Source: Mesorhizobium sp. B2-3-12 (GTDB taxonomy: Bacteria; Pseudomonadota; Alphaproteobacteria; Rhizobiales; Rhizobiaceae). From it: 64,000 bases of DNA. The notes under the pieces are model-generated. The model saw only the letters and a list, made by a program, of their open reading frames with translations. It had not been told where the DNA came from and searched no databases. This document shows positions 23,621 through 33,767 of this stretch, piece after piece. A program made the position numbers and the translations under genes. The stretch is taken from the NCBI RefSeq assembly GCF_006442205.1, contig NZ_VFVR01000002.1, forward strand, positions 248,001 to 312,000. The letters are read 5' to 3'. Positions within the stretch are counted from its first letter, which is position 1; each line of letters begins with the position of its first letter.

Positions 23621-24784
23621 TCAGGCCGACTTGAAGCGCGCCATCAGTTCGGCACGGCCCGGATCGGTCAGCGTTGCCGCTGCGCCGAATTCCAGCGGCG
23701 TCAGCAGGTCCGCCGCCGGATAGAGGATCGGATTGTCCAGCACCTCCTTCGGCAGCAGCTTGTTGACGCGCGCATCGGTGGAGGGCGCTCCGTTGGCGAG
23801 ATGCTCCTTCACCGCGACCTGCGGGTTCATCAGATAGTTGAGCAGCGCATAACCGGCGGGCTTGTTCGGTGCGTCCTTCGGGATGGCGTAGAAATCGGTC
23901 CAGATCTCGCCACCTTCCTTGCCAAGCACATAGGCGATCTCGGGAACGTCGCGATGGAGCTGCGCGCCGTCATTGGTCCAGCACATGGTCATCCAGGCGT
24001 CGCCCGCGCGCATGCCAGGCTGGTAGTCGGACGAGACGGCGAACAGATGCGGCTTGACCTTGAGCAACAATTCTTCCGCCTTGGCCAGTTCGTCCTGTTT
24101 CAGCGAATTGAACGAATAGCCGTAATATTTCAGCGCGTTGCCGATGGTGGTCAGCTGGTAGTCGTGCACCATGGTCCGTCCATCGCCCTCGGCCATGGCG
24201 GTATCCCAGAACTCCTTCCAGCTCGTCATCGGCTTGGCGAGTTTCTTGGTGTTGACGGCAAAGCCTGTCGTGCCCCAATTCTTTGGCACGGCGTAAATGG
24301 TGCCGTCGATGGTACCCTCGGACGTGAAGCGCGGGTCTTCCTGCGTGCCATCGAAATTTGGCAGCTTCGCCATCTCCAGCGGCTCGATGATGCCGAGCTT
24401 CTTATAAGTCGAGATCGTATAATTGGTCGGCACGAACAGGCTCCAGCCCGAGGCACCGGCCTGCAGCTTGGCCAGCATCTCCTCATTGGAGCCGAACACG
24501 TTGACCTCGACGGCGACGCCGGTGTCCTTCTTGAAGTTCTCGAAGGTCTGCGGGTCGTGATAATTCGGCCAGGTGGCGATCGACATGCGGTCGCCGAGGT
24601 TTTCAGCGGCATAGGCCGGCGTCGGCATGATGCCGATCTCGCGCGCCATCACCGCCGTTGCGATGCCAAGGCCGGTGAGGCCAAGGAAATCGCGGCGGCC
24701 GATCGAGCCGCGCTTCAAACGCATCAGCTGGTCGACGAAATTCTCGGGGCTTATCGGCAGTCCGTCACGATATGATTTCGACAT
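23621..24784 (-). CDS. ABC substrate-binding protein, PotD type, Tat-exported (second system)
   Basis: 387 residues. A twin-arginine signal starts unusually late (SIGRRDFLGLTGLG, Arg30-Arg31) with probable cleavage near AYA at 59. The mature part has MSIATWPNYHDPQTFENFKKDTG, WGTTGFAVNTKKL and DAWMTMCWTNDG, the polyamine-binding-protein layout. Its first 20 bp overlap the end of the ATPase gene, so the ATPase is the first gene of this operon. Confidence 0.9.
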   Translation of the reverse strand: MSKSYRDGLPISPENFVDQLMRLKRGSIGRRDFLGLTGLGIATAVMAREIGIMPTPAYAAENLGDRMSIATWPNYHDPQTFENFKKDTGVAVEVNVFGSNEEMLAKLQAGASGWSLFVPTNYTISTYKKLGIIEPLEMAKLPNFDGTQEDPRFTSEGTIDGTIYAVPKNWGTTGFAVNTKKLAKPMTSWKEFWDTAMAEGDGRTMVHDYQLTTIGNALKYYGYSFNSLKQDELAKAEELLLKVKPHLFAVSSDYQPGMRAGDAWMTMCWTNDGAQLHRDVPEIAYVLGKEGGEIWTDFYAIPKDAPNKPAGYALLNYLMNPQVAVKEHLANGAPSTDARVNKLLPKEVLDNPILYPAADLLTPLEFGAAATLTDPGRAELMARFKSA

Positions 24785-25901
24785 GTTTGTTTACCCTCTG
24801 GTTGGTCCCGTTGTTTTTGGTTTCGGGAAACGCCAGCGGCGTCCCCGTGGCAAAGCCGATGGCGACGGGTTCACCCGGCTTGAAGAGATTGCCTTGGCCG
24901 ACCACATGGTCGGCCTTGGCGAGCAATGTTCCGATACCCTGGACCTCGATCGCGTACTCCGCCGTCGAGCCCAGGAAAATCCGGTTGCGGACGACACCCT
25001 TGAGCGGGCCGCTGTCGGGAGCCCCGAGGCTGAGCGATTCAGGACGCAGGCTGACCGAGACGGTCTCGCCCTGTTGCAGGGCGGTGCGTTTGCGCGCGGC
25101 GATGACGGTGCCGTCCGCCAGCGCAACGTCCACCAGGTCGCCGGCATGCCCGGCCACCTTGCCGGCAAGCAGATTGGTCTTGCCGACGAAATCGGCGACG
25201 AACAGGTCGGCCGGCTCGTCATAGATTTCGCTCGGCTGGCCGAGCTGGACGATGCGCCCGCCATTCATGACGCAGACGAAATCGCTCATCGACAGCGCTT
25301 CTTCCTGGTCATGCGTGACCAGCACGAAGGTGATGCCGATTTCGCGCTGCAGGTTCTGCAGCTCGATCTGCATGTCGGTGCGCAACTTCTTGTCGAGCGC
25401 CGCCAGCGGCTCGTCGAGCAGCAGCACCGCCGGCTTGTTGACCAGCGCGCGCGCCAGCGCGACACGCTGCTGCTGGCCGCCGGACAATTCGTGGATCTTG
25501 CGGCCGCCATAGCCAGCGAGCCGCACCATTTCGAGCGCTTCGCCAGCGCGCTGACCGATCTCGCGCGACGACAGCCGTGGCCTTGCCTGGCGCAGCCCAT
25601 AGGAAACATTGGCTGCGACGTCGAGATGCGGAAACAGCGCATATTGCTGGAACACCATGTTGACCGGCCGCCGGTAGGGCGGCGTGCCGGCCATGTCCTG
25701 GCCACGGATCAACACCTGGCCTTCGCTCGGCTGTTCGAAGCCGCCGATCATGCGCAGGCAGGTCGTCTTGCCGCAGCCGGACGGCCCGAGCAAGGCGACG
25801 AAGGCGGAGGGAGGTACCGCCAGATCGATGCCGCTGACCGCGGTCACCGCGCCGTAGCGCTTGGTGACGCCTCGAAACTCGATGTCGGGCACTGCGGTCA
25901 A
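24765..25901 (-). CDS. ABC transporter ATPase, PotA type (second system)
   Basis: About 378 residues: Walker A GPSGCGKTT, Q-loop FQQYALFPHLDV, signature LSGGQQQRVALARAL, Walker B VLLLDEPLAALD, H-loop VTHDQEE, then a TOBE region. No ATG is near the family start; the TTG at 25901 (reading LTAVPDIEFRGVTKRYG, with GGAG 10 nt upstream) is the most family-like choice, while the frame stays open to a TTG at 25952. It opens the leftward operon opposite the LuxR-type gene. Confidence 0.85.
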   Translation of the reverse strand: MTAVPDIEFRGVTKRYGAVTAVSGIDLAVPPSAFVALLGPSGCGKTTCLRMIGGFEQPSEGQVLIRGQDMAGTPPYRRPVNMVFQQYALFPHLDVAANVSYGLRQARPRLSSREIGQRAGEALEMVRLAGYGGRKIHELSGGQQQRVALARALVNKPAVLLLDEPLAALDKKLRTDMQIELQNLQREIGITFVLVTHDQEEALSMSDFVCVMNGGRIVQLGQPSEIYDEPADLFVADFVGKTNLLAGKVAGHAGDLVDVALADGTVIAARKRTALQQGETVSVSLRPESLSLGAPDSGPLKGVVRNRIFLGSTAEYAIEVQGIGTLLAKADHVVGQGNLFKPGEPVAIGFATGTPLAFPETKNNGTNQRVNKHVEIIS

Positions 25902-25963
25902 AGGCTGCGGGCTCCAGTGACTGATCGATTTTGAGAACGCTACCAGAGCCAATGGCGGCTAGT

Positions 25964-25985
25964 ATATACCTCAACGGTGGTATAT
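25964..25985. promoter_or_regulatory. Palindrome between the ATPase and LuxR-type genes
   Basis: ATATACC (25964-25970) and GGTATAT (25979-25985) are perfect inverted arms with an 8-bp gap, lying between the likely starts of the two divergent genes. The symmetry and ~22-bp size fit a dimeric LuxR/NarL-type regulator site, plausibly that of the product of 26018-26824, acting on its own gene and on the transporter operon. Confidence 0.5.
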
Positions 25986-26017
25986 CTGATCTATTTTCTC
26001 GTTCAGAGGGGTATCAA

Positions 26018-26824
26018 TTGTCCCGCAGCGACGAATACCGAAAGCTGGCAGGAGTCGTCGCGGCGACGCGGGAGACCGGCGGCGACCTCTTCGGCCAGGC
26101 GATGGTCGATTGGCTGCGCGAGCATGTCGGGTTCGACCACTGCGTGATCTTCGGCTATCGCGGCGCCTCACGGCCGCCGCTGCTGTTCGAGACCTTCTCG
26201 CCGGCCGAAAGCCATGTTTTCGTCGCCCTCTATCAGGAGGGACCCTATCTGCTCGATCCGTTCCACCATGCGGCTGTCGAGCGCAAGGAGGGGTTCTGGC
26301 GCATGCGCGAGCTCGCGCCCGACCGTTTTTATGCCAGCGAGTATTTTCGCTCCTATTACAGCCAGACCAGGCTGGCCGAGGAAGTCGGCTTCTTCGTGCC
26401 GCTGGCGGGCAAGGACGCGCTGGTGCTGTCGCTGATGCGGCTCAGCGCATCGGGCCCGTTCGGCACGGCGGACGCCAGGCTGCTGCGCGACATGGCGCCG
26501 GCGGTGATCGAGTTCGCCAAGCTACGCTGGCCTGCCCTTCCGGCCGACGAACCGGCCGAGGCGAAGCACGATGAGACGATAGCCGCCGTCAACGAGTTCG
26601 ACCGCGCCCATATCTGGAAGAGCCTGTCGCTGACGCCGCGCGAAAAGCATGTCGTCGACCTGGTGCTCCAGGGCCATTCGACGGAATCGATCGCGAGGGC
26701 CATGCGAATCGTGCCGGGAACGGTGAAGGTCCATCGCCGCAACATCTACCGCAAGCTCAAGATCAAGTCGCAGGCCGGTCTCTTCGCCCGCTTCGTCGAG
26801 ATCATCGACGCACGGATTCGCTGA
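26018..26824 (+). CDS. LuxR-type helix-turn-helix regulator with N-terminal sensor-like domain
   Basis: 268 residues from TTG 26018, chosen because AGAGGGG stands 6 nt upstream; an in-frame ATG at 25952 has no ribosome binding site and would put the 25964-25985 palindrome inside the gene. Residues ~20-170 form an N-terminal domain resembling autoinducer-binding/GAF-like folds (FDHCVIFGYRG, AEEVGFFVPLAGKDALVLSLMR). Residues ~204-262 are a LuxR HTH (LSLTPREKHVVDLVLQGHST, VKVHRRNIYRKLKI). There is no receiver domain. It probably senses the substrate of the adjoining polyamine-type transporter rather than a quorum signal. Confidence 0.82.
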   Translation: MSRSDEYRKLAGVVAATRETGGDLFGQAMVDWLREHVGFDHCVIFGYRGASRPPLLFETFSPAESHVFVALYQEGPYLLDPFHHAAVERKEGFWRMRELAPDRFYASEYFRSYYSQTRLAEEVGFFVPLAGKDALVLSLMRLSASGPFGTADARLLRDMAPAVIEFAKLRWPALPADEPAEAKHDETIAAVNEFDRAHIWKSLSLTPREKHVVDLVLQGHSTESIARAMRIVPGTVKVHRRNIYRKLKIKSQAGLFARFVEIIDARIR

Positions 26825-26852
26825 TTCACGCAGGCCGCTGACCAACCTCGGA

Positions 26853-28913
<2,061 letters not shown>

Positions 28914-29040
28914 GCGGAGCCTCCCGAGACCGGCTGAGATCGCGAAAGGGTTTACTAGGCCATGCGGCGAATGGGAACCCGATGTTGAGCTGGTCCAATG
29001 GTTGGCCCGACAGGCTACGGTCGTGCCGTAGACGTTGCAG

Positions 29041-29988
29041 TCAGCGCACCGCCTTCTCGCCACCCGCCGCCGTGATCACGCCAACGATGATCAGCCCTGT
29101 CAGCAGCAACCGCACCCCGGCACTGACGCCGAATGTGTTGAGCATGGTGAGCAGCAGCACCAGGAACAGCGCCGCGCCCCAGACGCCGGGCACATTGGCC
29201 TTGCCGCCAGCCACCGATGTGCCGCCGATGACGACGACCGCGATCGAGGCCAGCAGATATTCATTGCCGATGTCGACATTGGCGCCGCGGAAATAGCCGG
29301 CGAGCAGCGCGCCGTCGAGGCCGCCAAGCGCGCCCGACAGCGTGTAGGTGAGGAAGCGGATGCGCCCGACATTGACACCGGCGAGCCAGGCGGCGCGGAT
29401 GTTCTGGCCGATCGCCAGCACTGAACGGCCATAGATCATGCGCTGCAAGGCGATGGCCGCGCCGACGGTGAACAGCACGGTGAGGATCGCCAGCACCGGA
29501 ATGCCCAGCACCTGCCAGTTGGTGAAATCGGCGAAGCCCGGCGGCGGCTTGATCTGCAGCCCGCGGCCATAGCTGATGTCGACCGACTGGATGATGAAGC
29601 TCGCCGACAGCGTCGCGATGATCGGCGGAATGCGCAGGGCCCAGATCAGCAGATAGTTGATGGCGCCGATCGCGGCGCCACAGGCGAGCGCCGCCAGCAA
29701 GCCTATCACGATCATGGAATCGCTGCCGCCCATCACCTTCATGGCAACCGCGCTGGCCAAGCCGATATTGGCCGGCAGCGACAGGTCGACATTGCCGGGT
29801 CCGAGCGTGATGACGAACATCTGGCCGACGCCAACGATGACGGTGAACACGGCAAGCGACAATGCGGCCGTCACCATGCCGCCGGCGCCATAGCCGCCGG
29901 TGAAAGCGATCGTCGCCAGCCACACCAGCAAGGCGCCGACGAACGACCAGATCCAGGGTCTTGCGAGCAGCGTTTTCAGCGAGGCCAT
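29041..29988 (-). CDS. Sugar ABC transporter permease (RbsC type), second
   Basis: 315 residues with about eight to ten spans of the BPD_transp_2 family. Conserved segments are MFVITLGPGNVDLSLPANIGLASAVAMKVMG and AVVVIGGTSVAGGKANVPGVWGAALFLVLL, the latter the family hallmark near the last spans. It is the last gene of a leftward four-gene operon, 3 bp after the preceding permease. Confidence 0.9.
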   Translation of the reverse strand: MASLKTLLARPWIWSFVGALLVWLATIAFTGGYGAGGMVTAALSLAVFTVIVGVGQMFVITLGPGNVDLSLPANIGLASAVAMKVMGGSDSMIVIGLLAALACGAAIGAINYLLIWALRIPPIIATLSASFIIQSVDISYGRGLQIKPPPGFADFTNWQVLGIPVLAILTVLFTVGAAIALQRMIYGRSVLAIGQNIRAAWLAGVNVGRIRFLTYTLSGALGGLDGALLAGYFRGANVDIGNEYLLASIAVVVIGGTSVAGGKANVPGVWGAALFLVLLLTMLNTFGVSAGVRLLLTGLIIVGVITAAGGEKAVR

Positions 29989-29991
29989 CGC

Positions 29992-30972
29992 TCACCTTTC
30001 CCTGCGGCTGATCAGCACCCGCGCCGCCAGCACGATGATCAGGATGGCGCCGTTCGCCGCCACCTGCCAGTCGGGTGGAATGTGCATGAAGGTGAGCAGC
30101 GGCGAAGCAGCCAGCGCCAGAGTCAGCGCCCCGATGACGGCGCCGATCGGCGACACCCTGCCGCCGACGAACTCGCCGCCGCCGAGGATGACGCCGGCAA
30201 TCGCGAGCAGCGTGTAGCCATTGCCGATATTGGCATCGGCCGATGTGGTGATGCCGATCAGCGCCATGCCCGACAGCACGCCGAACAGTCCGGCCAGCGC
30301 AAACAGCACGATCTTGGTCTTGAGCAGCGACCAGCCGGCGCGCCGCAATGCCGCCGGATTGCCGCCGGAACCGCGCAGGATCACGCCGTAAGAGGTGCGC
30401 ATCAGGCCGAAATGCACGACCGCCGCGATCAGCAGCGCGGCGATGATCGGGAACGGGATGAAGAGCGGCTTGAAGGACATGATCGCCAGCAGCCAGTCCG
30501 GCGCCTTGCCGCCGGGCTTTGGCAGGACGAGGATGGCTAGCCCCTGCCAGACGAAACTCATGCCGAGCGTCACCACGATGGACGGCAGGTTGCGCAGATG
30601 GATCAGCGCGCCAAGCAGCGCATAGATACCGATCGACCCGGCAAGGATGGCGACGCCAACGAGCGGCGCATCCTTCAGCCAGGTCGCGGTGACGCAGCCG
30701 ACAAAGCCGACAAAGGTGCCGATCGAGAGATCGAGCTCGTTGCCGGATATGACGAACATCTGCGCGATCGTCGCCAGCGCGATCGGGATCGCCAGGTTCA
30801 GCATCAGGCTGAAGCCGAAATAGCTGATGGCGCGCGGATTGAGCCAGGCGATGGCAAGCAACACCAGTGCCAGCGACAGCGCCGGCAGCAGGCCGCGCAA
30901 CAGCCGCGCCCGCGCCGCCGCATTGCGCGCCGCCGATCCCTTGAAGCCAGTGTCGATTGGCGTCGCGCTCAT
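29992..30972 (-). CDS. Sugar ABC transporter permease (RbsC type), first
   Basis: 326 residues of the ribose/xylose-type permease family: MFVISGNELDLSIGTFVGFVGCV (the conserved ligand-path motif), GGNPAALRRAGW in the coupling loop, and AGVILGGGEFVGGRVSPIGAVIGALTLALA. It starts 1 bp after the ATPase stop. The two different permeases probably form a heterodimer. Confidence 0.9.
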   Translation of the reverse strand: MSATPIDTGFKGSAARNAAARARLLRGLLPALSLALVLLAIAWLNPRAISYFGFSLMLNLAIPIALATIAQMFVISGNELDLSIGTFVGFVGCVTATWLKDAPLVGVAILAGSIGIYALLGALIHLRNLPSIVVTLGMSFVWQGLAILVLPKPGGKAPDWLLAIMSFKPLFIPFPIIAALLIAAVVHFGLMRTSYGVILRGSGGNPAALRRAGWSLLKTKIVLFALAGLFGVLSGMALIGITTSADANIGNGYTLLAIAGVILGGGEFVGGRVSPIGAVIGALTLALAASPLLTFMHIPPDWQVAANGAILIIVLAARVLISRRER

Positions 30973-30973
30973 C

Positions 30974-32491
30974 TCAGGCCGCGTCGCCGAAGGAGGACTG
31001 GATGATCTTCTCCTCGGTCAGTTCGTCGCGCGTCAGATTGGCGACGATGCGGCCGTTCTTGAAGACATGGATGTGGTCGCAATTGTCGAGTTCTTCGGTT
31101 TCGGTGGTGTACCAGAGGAAGGTACGGCCCTTGGCTGCTTCCTCGCGCACGAGGTCGTAGACCTCCAGCTTGGTGCCGATGTCGACGCCGCGCATCGGGT
31201 CGTCCATCAGCACGATCTGGGCATCGGAGCCGAGCGCCCTGGCGAACAACGCCTTCTGCTGGTTGCCGCCCGACAGGGAGAAGATGTTGTTGTTCATGTC
31301 GGGTGTGCGGATGCCGATTTTCTTCTGCCAGAACGCGGCGAGTTCGGCCTCGCGCTGGGGTGAAATCAACAGCCCGTTGCGCAAGCGCGCCAGCGAGCGG
31401 ATGCCGATGTTTTCGGCAATCGACCATTGCGGGAAAATGCCGTCCGACTGGCGGTCGCCCGCCACCAGCGCCACCGGCGCCGTGACCTCGATACCGGCCT
31501 TGGCGCGTGCGGCGGCATCGAAGATCCGCAGCAGCAAGTCGGTCTGCCCGTGACCGGCCAGCCCGGCAAGGCCGATGATCTCGCCCGCGCAAGCGACTAG
31601 CTCCTTGCCGTCAGTCTGCCCGGCGGGCCGCGCCCGGACGCGCAGCGGGCGCGCCTCAGGTTTCGCGGCGGCAGCGGCGGCAACCTTCTGGCGCGCCTCG
31701 GCCCCGCCCATCACCGTCACCAGCCGGTCGCGGTCGAAGGCGCCGGCCGCATCCGAGGCCACCATCTTGCCGTCGCGCATCACCACGATGCGGTCGGCGT
31801 TGCGCAACACCTCGCCAAGCACGTGCGAGATCAGGATGCAGCTCTTGCCGCCGGCGACGAAGCGGCGCACGAAGGCCAGCAACTGGCCTGATGTGTGCGC
31901 GTCGAGCGACGAGGTCGGCTCGTCGAGGATGACGAGGTCAAGCCGGTCCTGCGTCACCGTGAAGGCGCGCGCCACCTCGACCATCTGGCGCCGGCCGATC
32001 GACAGGTCGCCGACGATGTCCCAGGCCGAGATGCCATGGTCCGGGAAGATTTCGTCGAGCTTGGCGGCGATCAGCTCGGCCGCCTTGCGCCGCCAGCCGA
32101 AGCCGGACAGCGAAGCGTGGTTGATGCGCGTGTTCTCGGCAACGCTGAGATTGGGGCACAGCGACAGCTCCTGGAACACGCAGCGTATGCCGAGCTGCCG
32201 CGCCCGCGACACCGAGTAGCTTTCCTCGATGCCGCCATGCACGCGGATCGCCCCGCTGTCGGGCGTCAAGGTGCCGGCCACCATGTGCATCAGCGTCGAC
32301 TTGCCGGCGCCGTTATGGCCGACGAGGCCGACGCATTCGCCTGATACGACATGGAAATCCACTCCGGCCAATGCCCTGACGGCGCCGAAATGCTTTTCGG
32401 CACCGTCAAGTCTCACGATGTCGCCATTGGCGGCGCCGGATCGTTTTTCGGCGCCGCTCGGTCTGATGACGTTCGTGTTACCCGCGGCCAT
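30974..32491 (-). CDS. Sugar ABC transporter ATPase (RbsA type)
   Basis: 505 residues with two nucleotide-binding domains. The first has Walker [11 protein letters not shown], signature [15 protein letters not shown] and Walker [13 protein letters not shown]. The second has the degenerate P-loop [11 protein letters not shown], signature [15 protein letters not shown] and [10 protein letters not shown]. Start at ATG 32491 ([10 protein letters not shown]); the ribosome binding site is poor and the gene may depend on coupling from the binding-protein gene 49 bp upstream. Confidence 0.9.
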   Translation of the reverse strand: MAAGNTNVIRPSGAEKRSGAANGDIVRLDGAEKHFGAVRALAGVDFHVVSGECVGLVGHNGAGKSTLMHMVAGTLTPDSGAIRVHGGIEESYSVSRARQLGIRCVFQELSLCPNLSVAENTRINHASLSGFGWRRKAAELIAAKLDEIFPDHGISAWDIVGDLSIGRRQMVEVARAFTVTQDRLDLVILDEPTSSLDAHTSGQLLAFVRRFVAGGKSCILISHVLGEVLRNADRIVVMRDGKMVASDAAGAFDRDRLVTVMGGAEARQKVAAAAAAKPEARPLRVRARPAGQTDGKELVACAGEIIGLAGLAGHGQTDLLLRIFDAAARAKAGIEVTAPVALVAGDRQSDGIFPQWSIAENIGIRSLARLRNGLLISPQREAELAAFWQKKIGIRTPDMNNNIFSLSGGNQQKALFARALGSDAQIVLMDDPMRGVDIGTKLEVYDLVREEAAKGRTFLWYTTETEELDNCDHIHVFKNGRIVANLTRDELTEEKIIQSSFGDAA

Positions 32492-32540
32492 GCTCAACGA
32501 TATCCGCCCAGTGATAGCCGCGGCAACGCGTCTGCGACCC

Positions 32541-33554
32541 TCACTTGATGTTGGCTTTGATGGCCGCGATCGCATCTTCCTGGGTGTATTCGTGGGTGGC
32601 GACGCCGCCCTCCTTGATCTTCGGAAGGGCTGCCTCGAAATCGTCCTGGGTGAAGGCGAGATACGGCACCAAGAGATCGTGCGGAATGTCCTTGCGGCCA
32701 TCGAGCACCTGCTGCGCCACCCAGAAGGCGAGCGTCGAGACGCCGGGCGCGATCGATGCCGACCATGTCTGGTAGCCGTCCTTGTCCTTCTGTTCCTTCC
32801 ACCACTTCAATTCGTCCTGACGGTTGCCCATGATGATGGTCGGGCGCGGCTTGCCGGCCGCGGCGAAGGCCTGCGCGGCGCCATAGCCGTCGCCGCCCTG
32901 GTCGACGATGCCGACGATGTCGGGCAAGGACGGCAGGATGGTCGCCACCGCTTTCTGCGCCGTGGTCTGGTCCCAGTCGCCGGTCACCGAACCGACGATC
33001 TTGAATTCTGGATGCGCGGCCACGCCTTCGAGGATGCCGGCATGGATGGCGTCATCGATCGATGTGCCGGCCAGGCCACGGATTTCCAGCAAATTGCCGC
33101 CCTTTGGCTGGAACTTGGCCATCTGCTCGACTTCCTGCTTGCCCATGTCCTTGAAGTCGACGACGACGCGGTAGGCGCAAGGCTCGGTGACGGTGCCGTC
33201 GAAGGAAACGACGACGATGCCGGCGTCGCAGGCCTGCTTGATGGCGCCGTTCAACGCATCCGGCGAGGCGGCGTTGATGACGATCGCGTCATAGCCCTGC
33301 AGGATCAGGTTCTGCACCTGGGCGGCCTGCGTCGGCACCTCCTTGTCGGCGGTGGTGAAGACATCGGCCGCGCCGACGATCTTGTCATCGACCGCCTTCT
33401 TGGTGACGATGCCGTAGCTGTCGAGCATCGCCTGCCGCCATGAATTGCCGGCATAATTGTTGGAGAACGCGATCTTCTTACCGCTGGTGTCGGCAAAGGC
33501 CGTACCGGCGGCGACCATCGCCGCAAGCGTGCTGAGAACGAACAGTTTCTTCAT
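32541..33554 (-). CDS. Sugar ABC substrate-binding protein (RbsB type)
   Basis: 337 residues with a signal peptide at 1-21 ([21 protein letters not shown]). The mature protein starts [18 protein letters not shown] and has [26 protein letters not shown] and [19 protein letters not shown], the peripla_BP_4 layout. GGGAGGAG stands before the ATG. First gene of the leftward operon; it lies back to back with the glucoamylase gene, and a GntR-type palindrome lies upstream at 33634. The ligand may be a glucoside or pentose, not determinable. Confidence 0.9.
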   Translation of the reverse strand: MKKLFVLSTLAAMVAAGTAFADTSGKKIAFSNNYAGNSWRQAMLDSYGIVTKKAVDDKIVGAADVFTTADKEVPTQAAQVQNLILQGYDAIVINAASPDALNGAIKQACDAGIVVVSFDGTVTEPCAYRVVVDFKDMGKQEVEQMAKFQPKGGNLLEIRGLAGTSIDDAIHAGILEGVAAHPEFKIVGSVTGDWDQTTAQKAVATILPSLPDIVGIVDQGGDGYGAAQAFAAAGKPRPTIIMGNRQDELKWWKEQKDKDGYQTWSASIAPGVSTLAFWVAQQVLDGRKDIPHDLLVPYLAFTQDDFEAALPKIKEGGVATHEYTQEDAIAAIKANIK

Positions 33555-33633
33555 GTCATACTCCTCCCGAGTGTTAATGGTCTGGTTGCCTGCTGATAAA
33601 AGTGCCGCGTATTGCGTTCCTGTTTTTTATCTA

Positions 33634-33644
33634 TTGTCAGACAA
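33634..33644. promoter_or_regulatory. GntR-type operator palindrome upstream of the sugar transporter
   Basis: TTGTCAGACAA is a perfect 5-1-5 palindrome matching the TTGTCnGACAA class bound by GntR/FadR-subfamily regulators. It lies 80 bp upstream of the binding-protein start in an AT-rich stretch (TTTTTTATCTATTGTC). No GntR gene is adjacent; the only one seen (10644-11582) is 22 kb away and is not obviously related. Confidence 0.5.
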
Positions 33645-33767
33645 AAGTGCATGAAGGGCCGGCGAGCTGTCAACTGCAATCCGCGAAGAGCCCGTGATCA
33701 CTTTGCGGTGCGACGATTGAAAAAGCTTCGGCTGATGGGCTAGGCATGCGGACATGAGGCTGAAAGC

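Noticed and set aside
30974..32491. Apparent loss of ATPase function in the second half of the sugar ABC ATPase
   Set aside because: The degenerate second P-loop (GHGQTDLL) is normal for RbsA-type ATPases, so it is not a defect.
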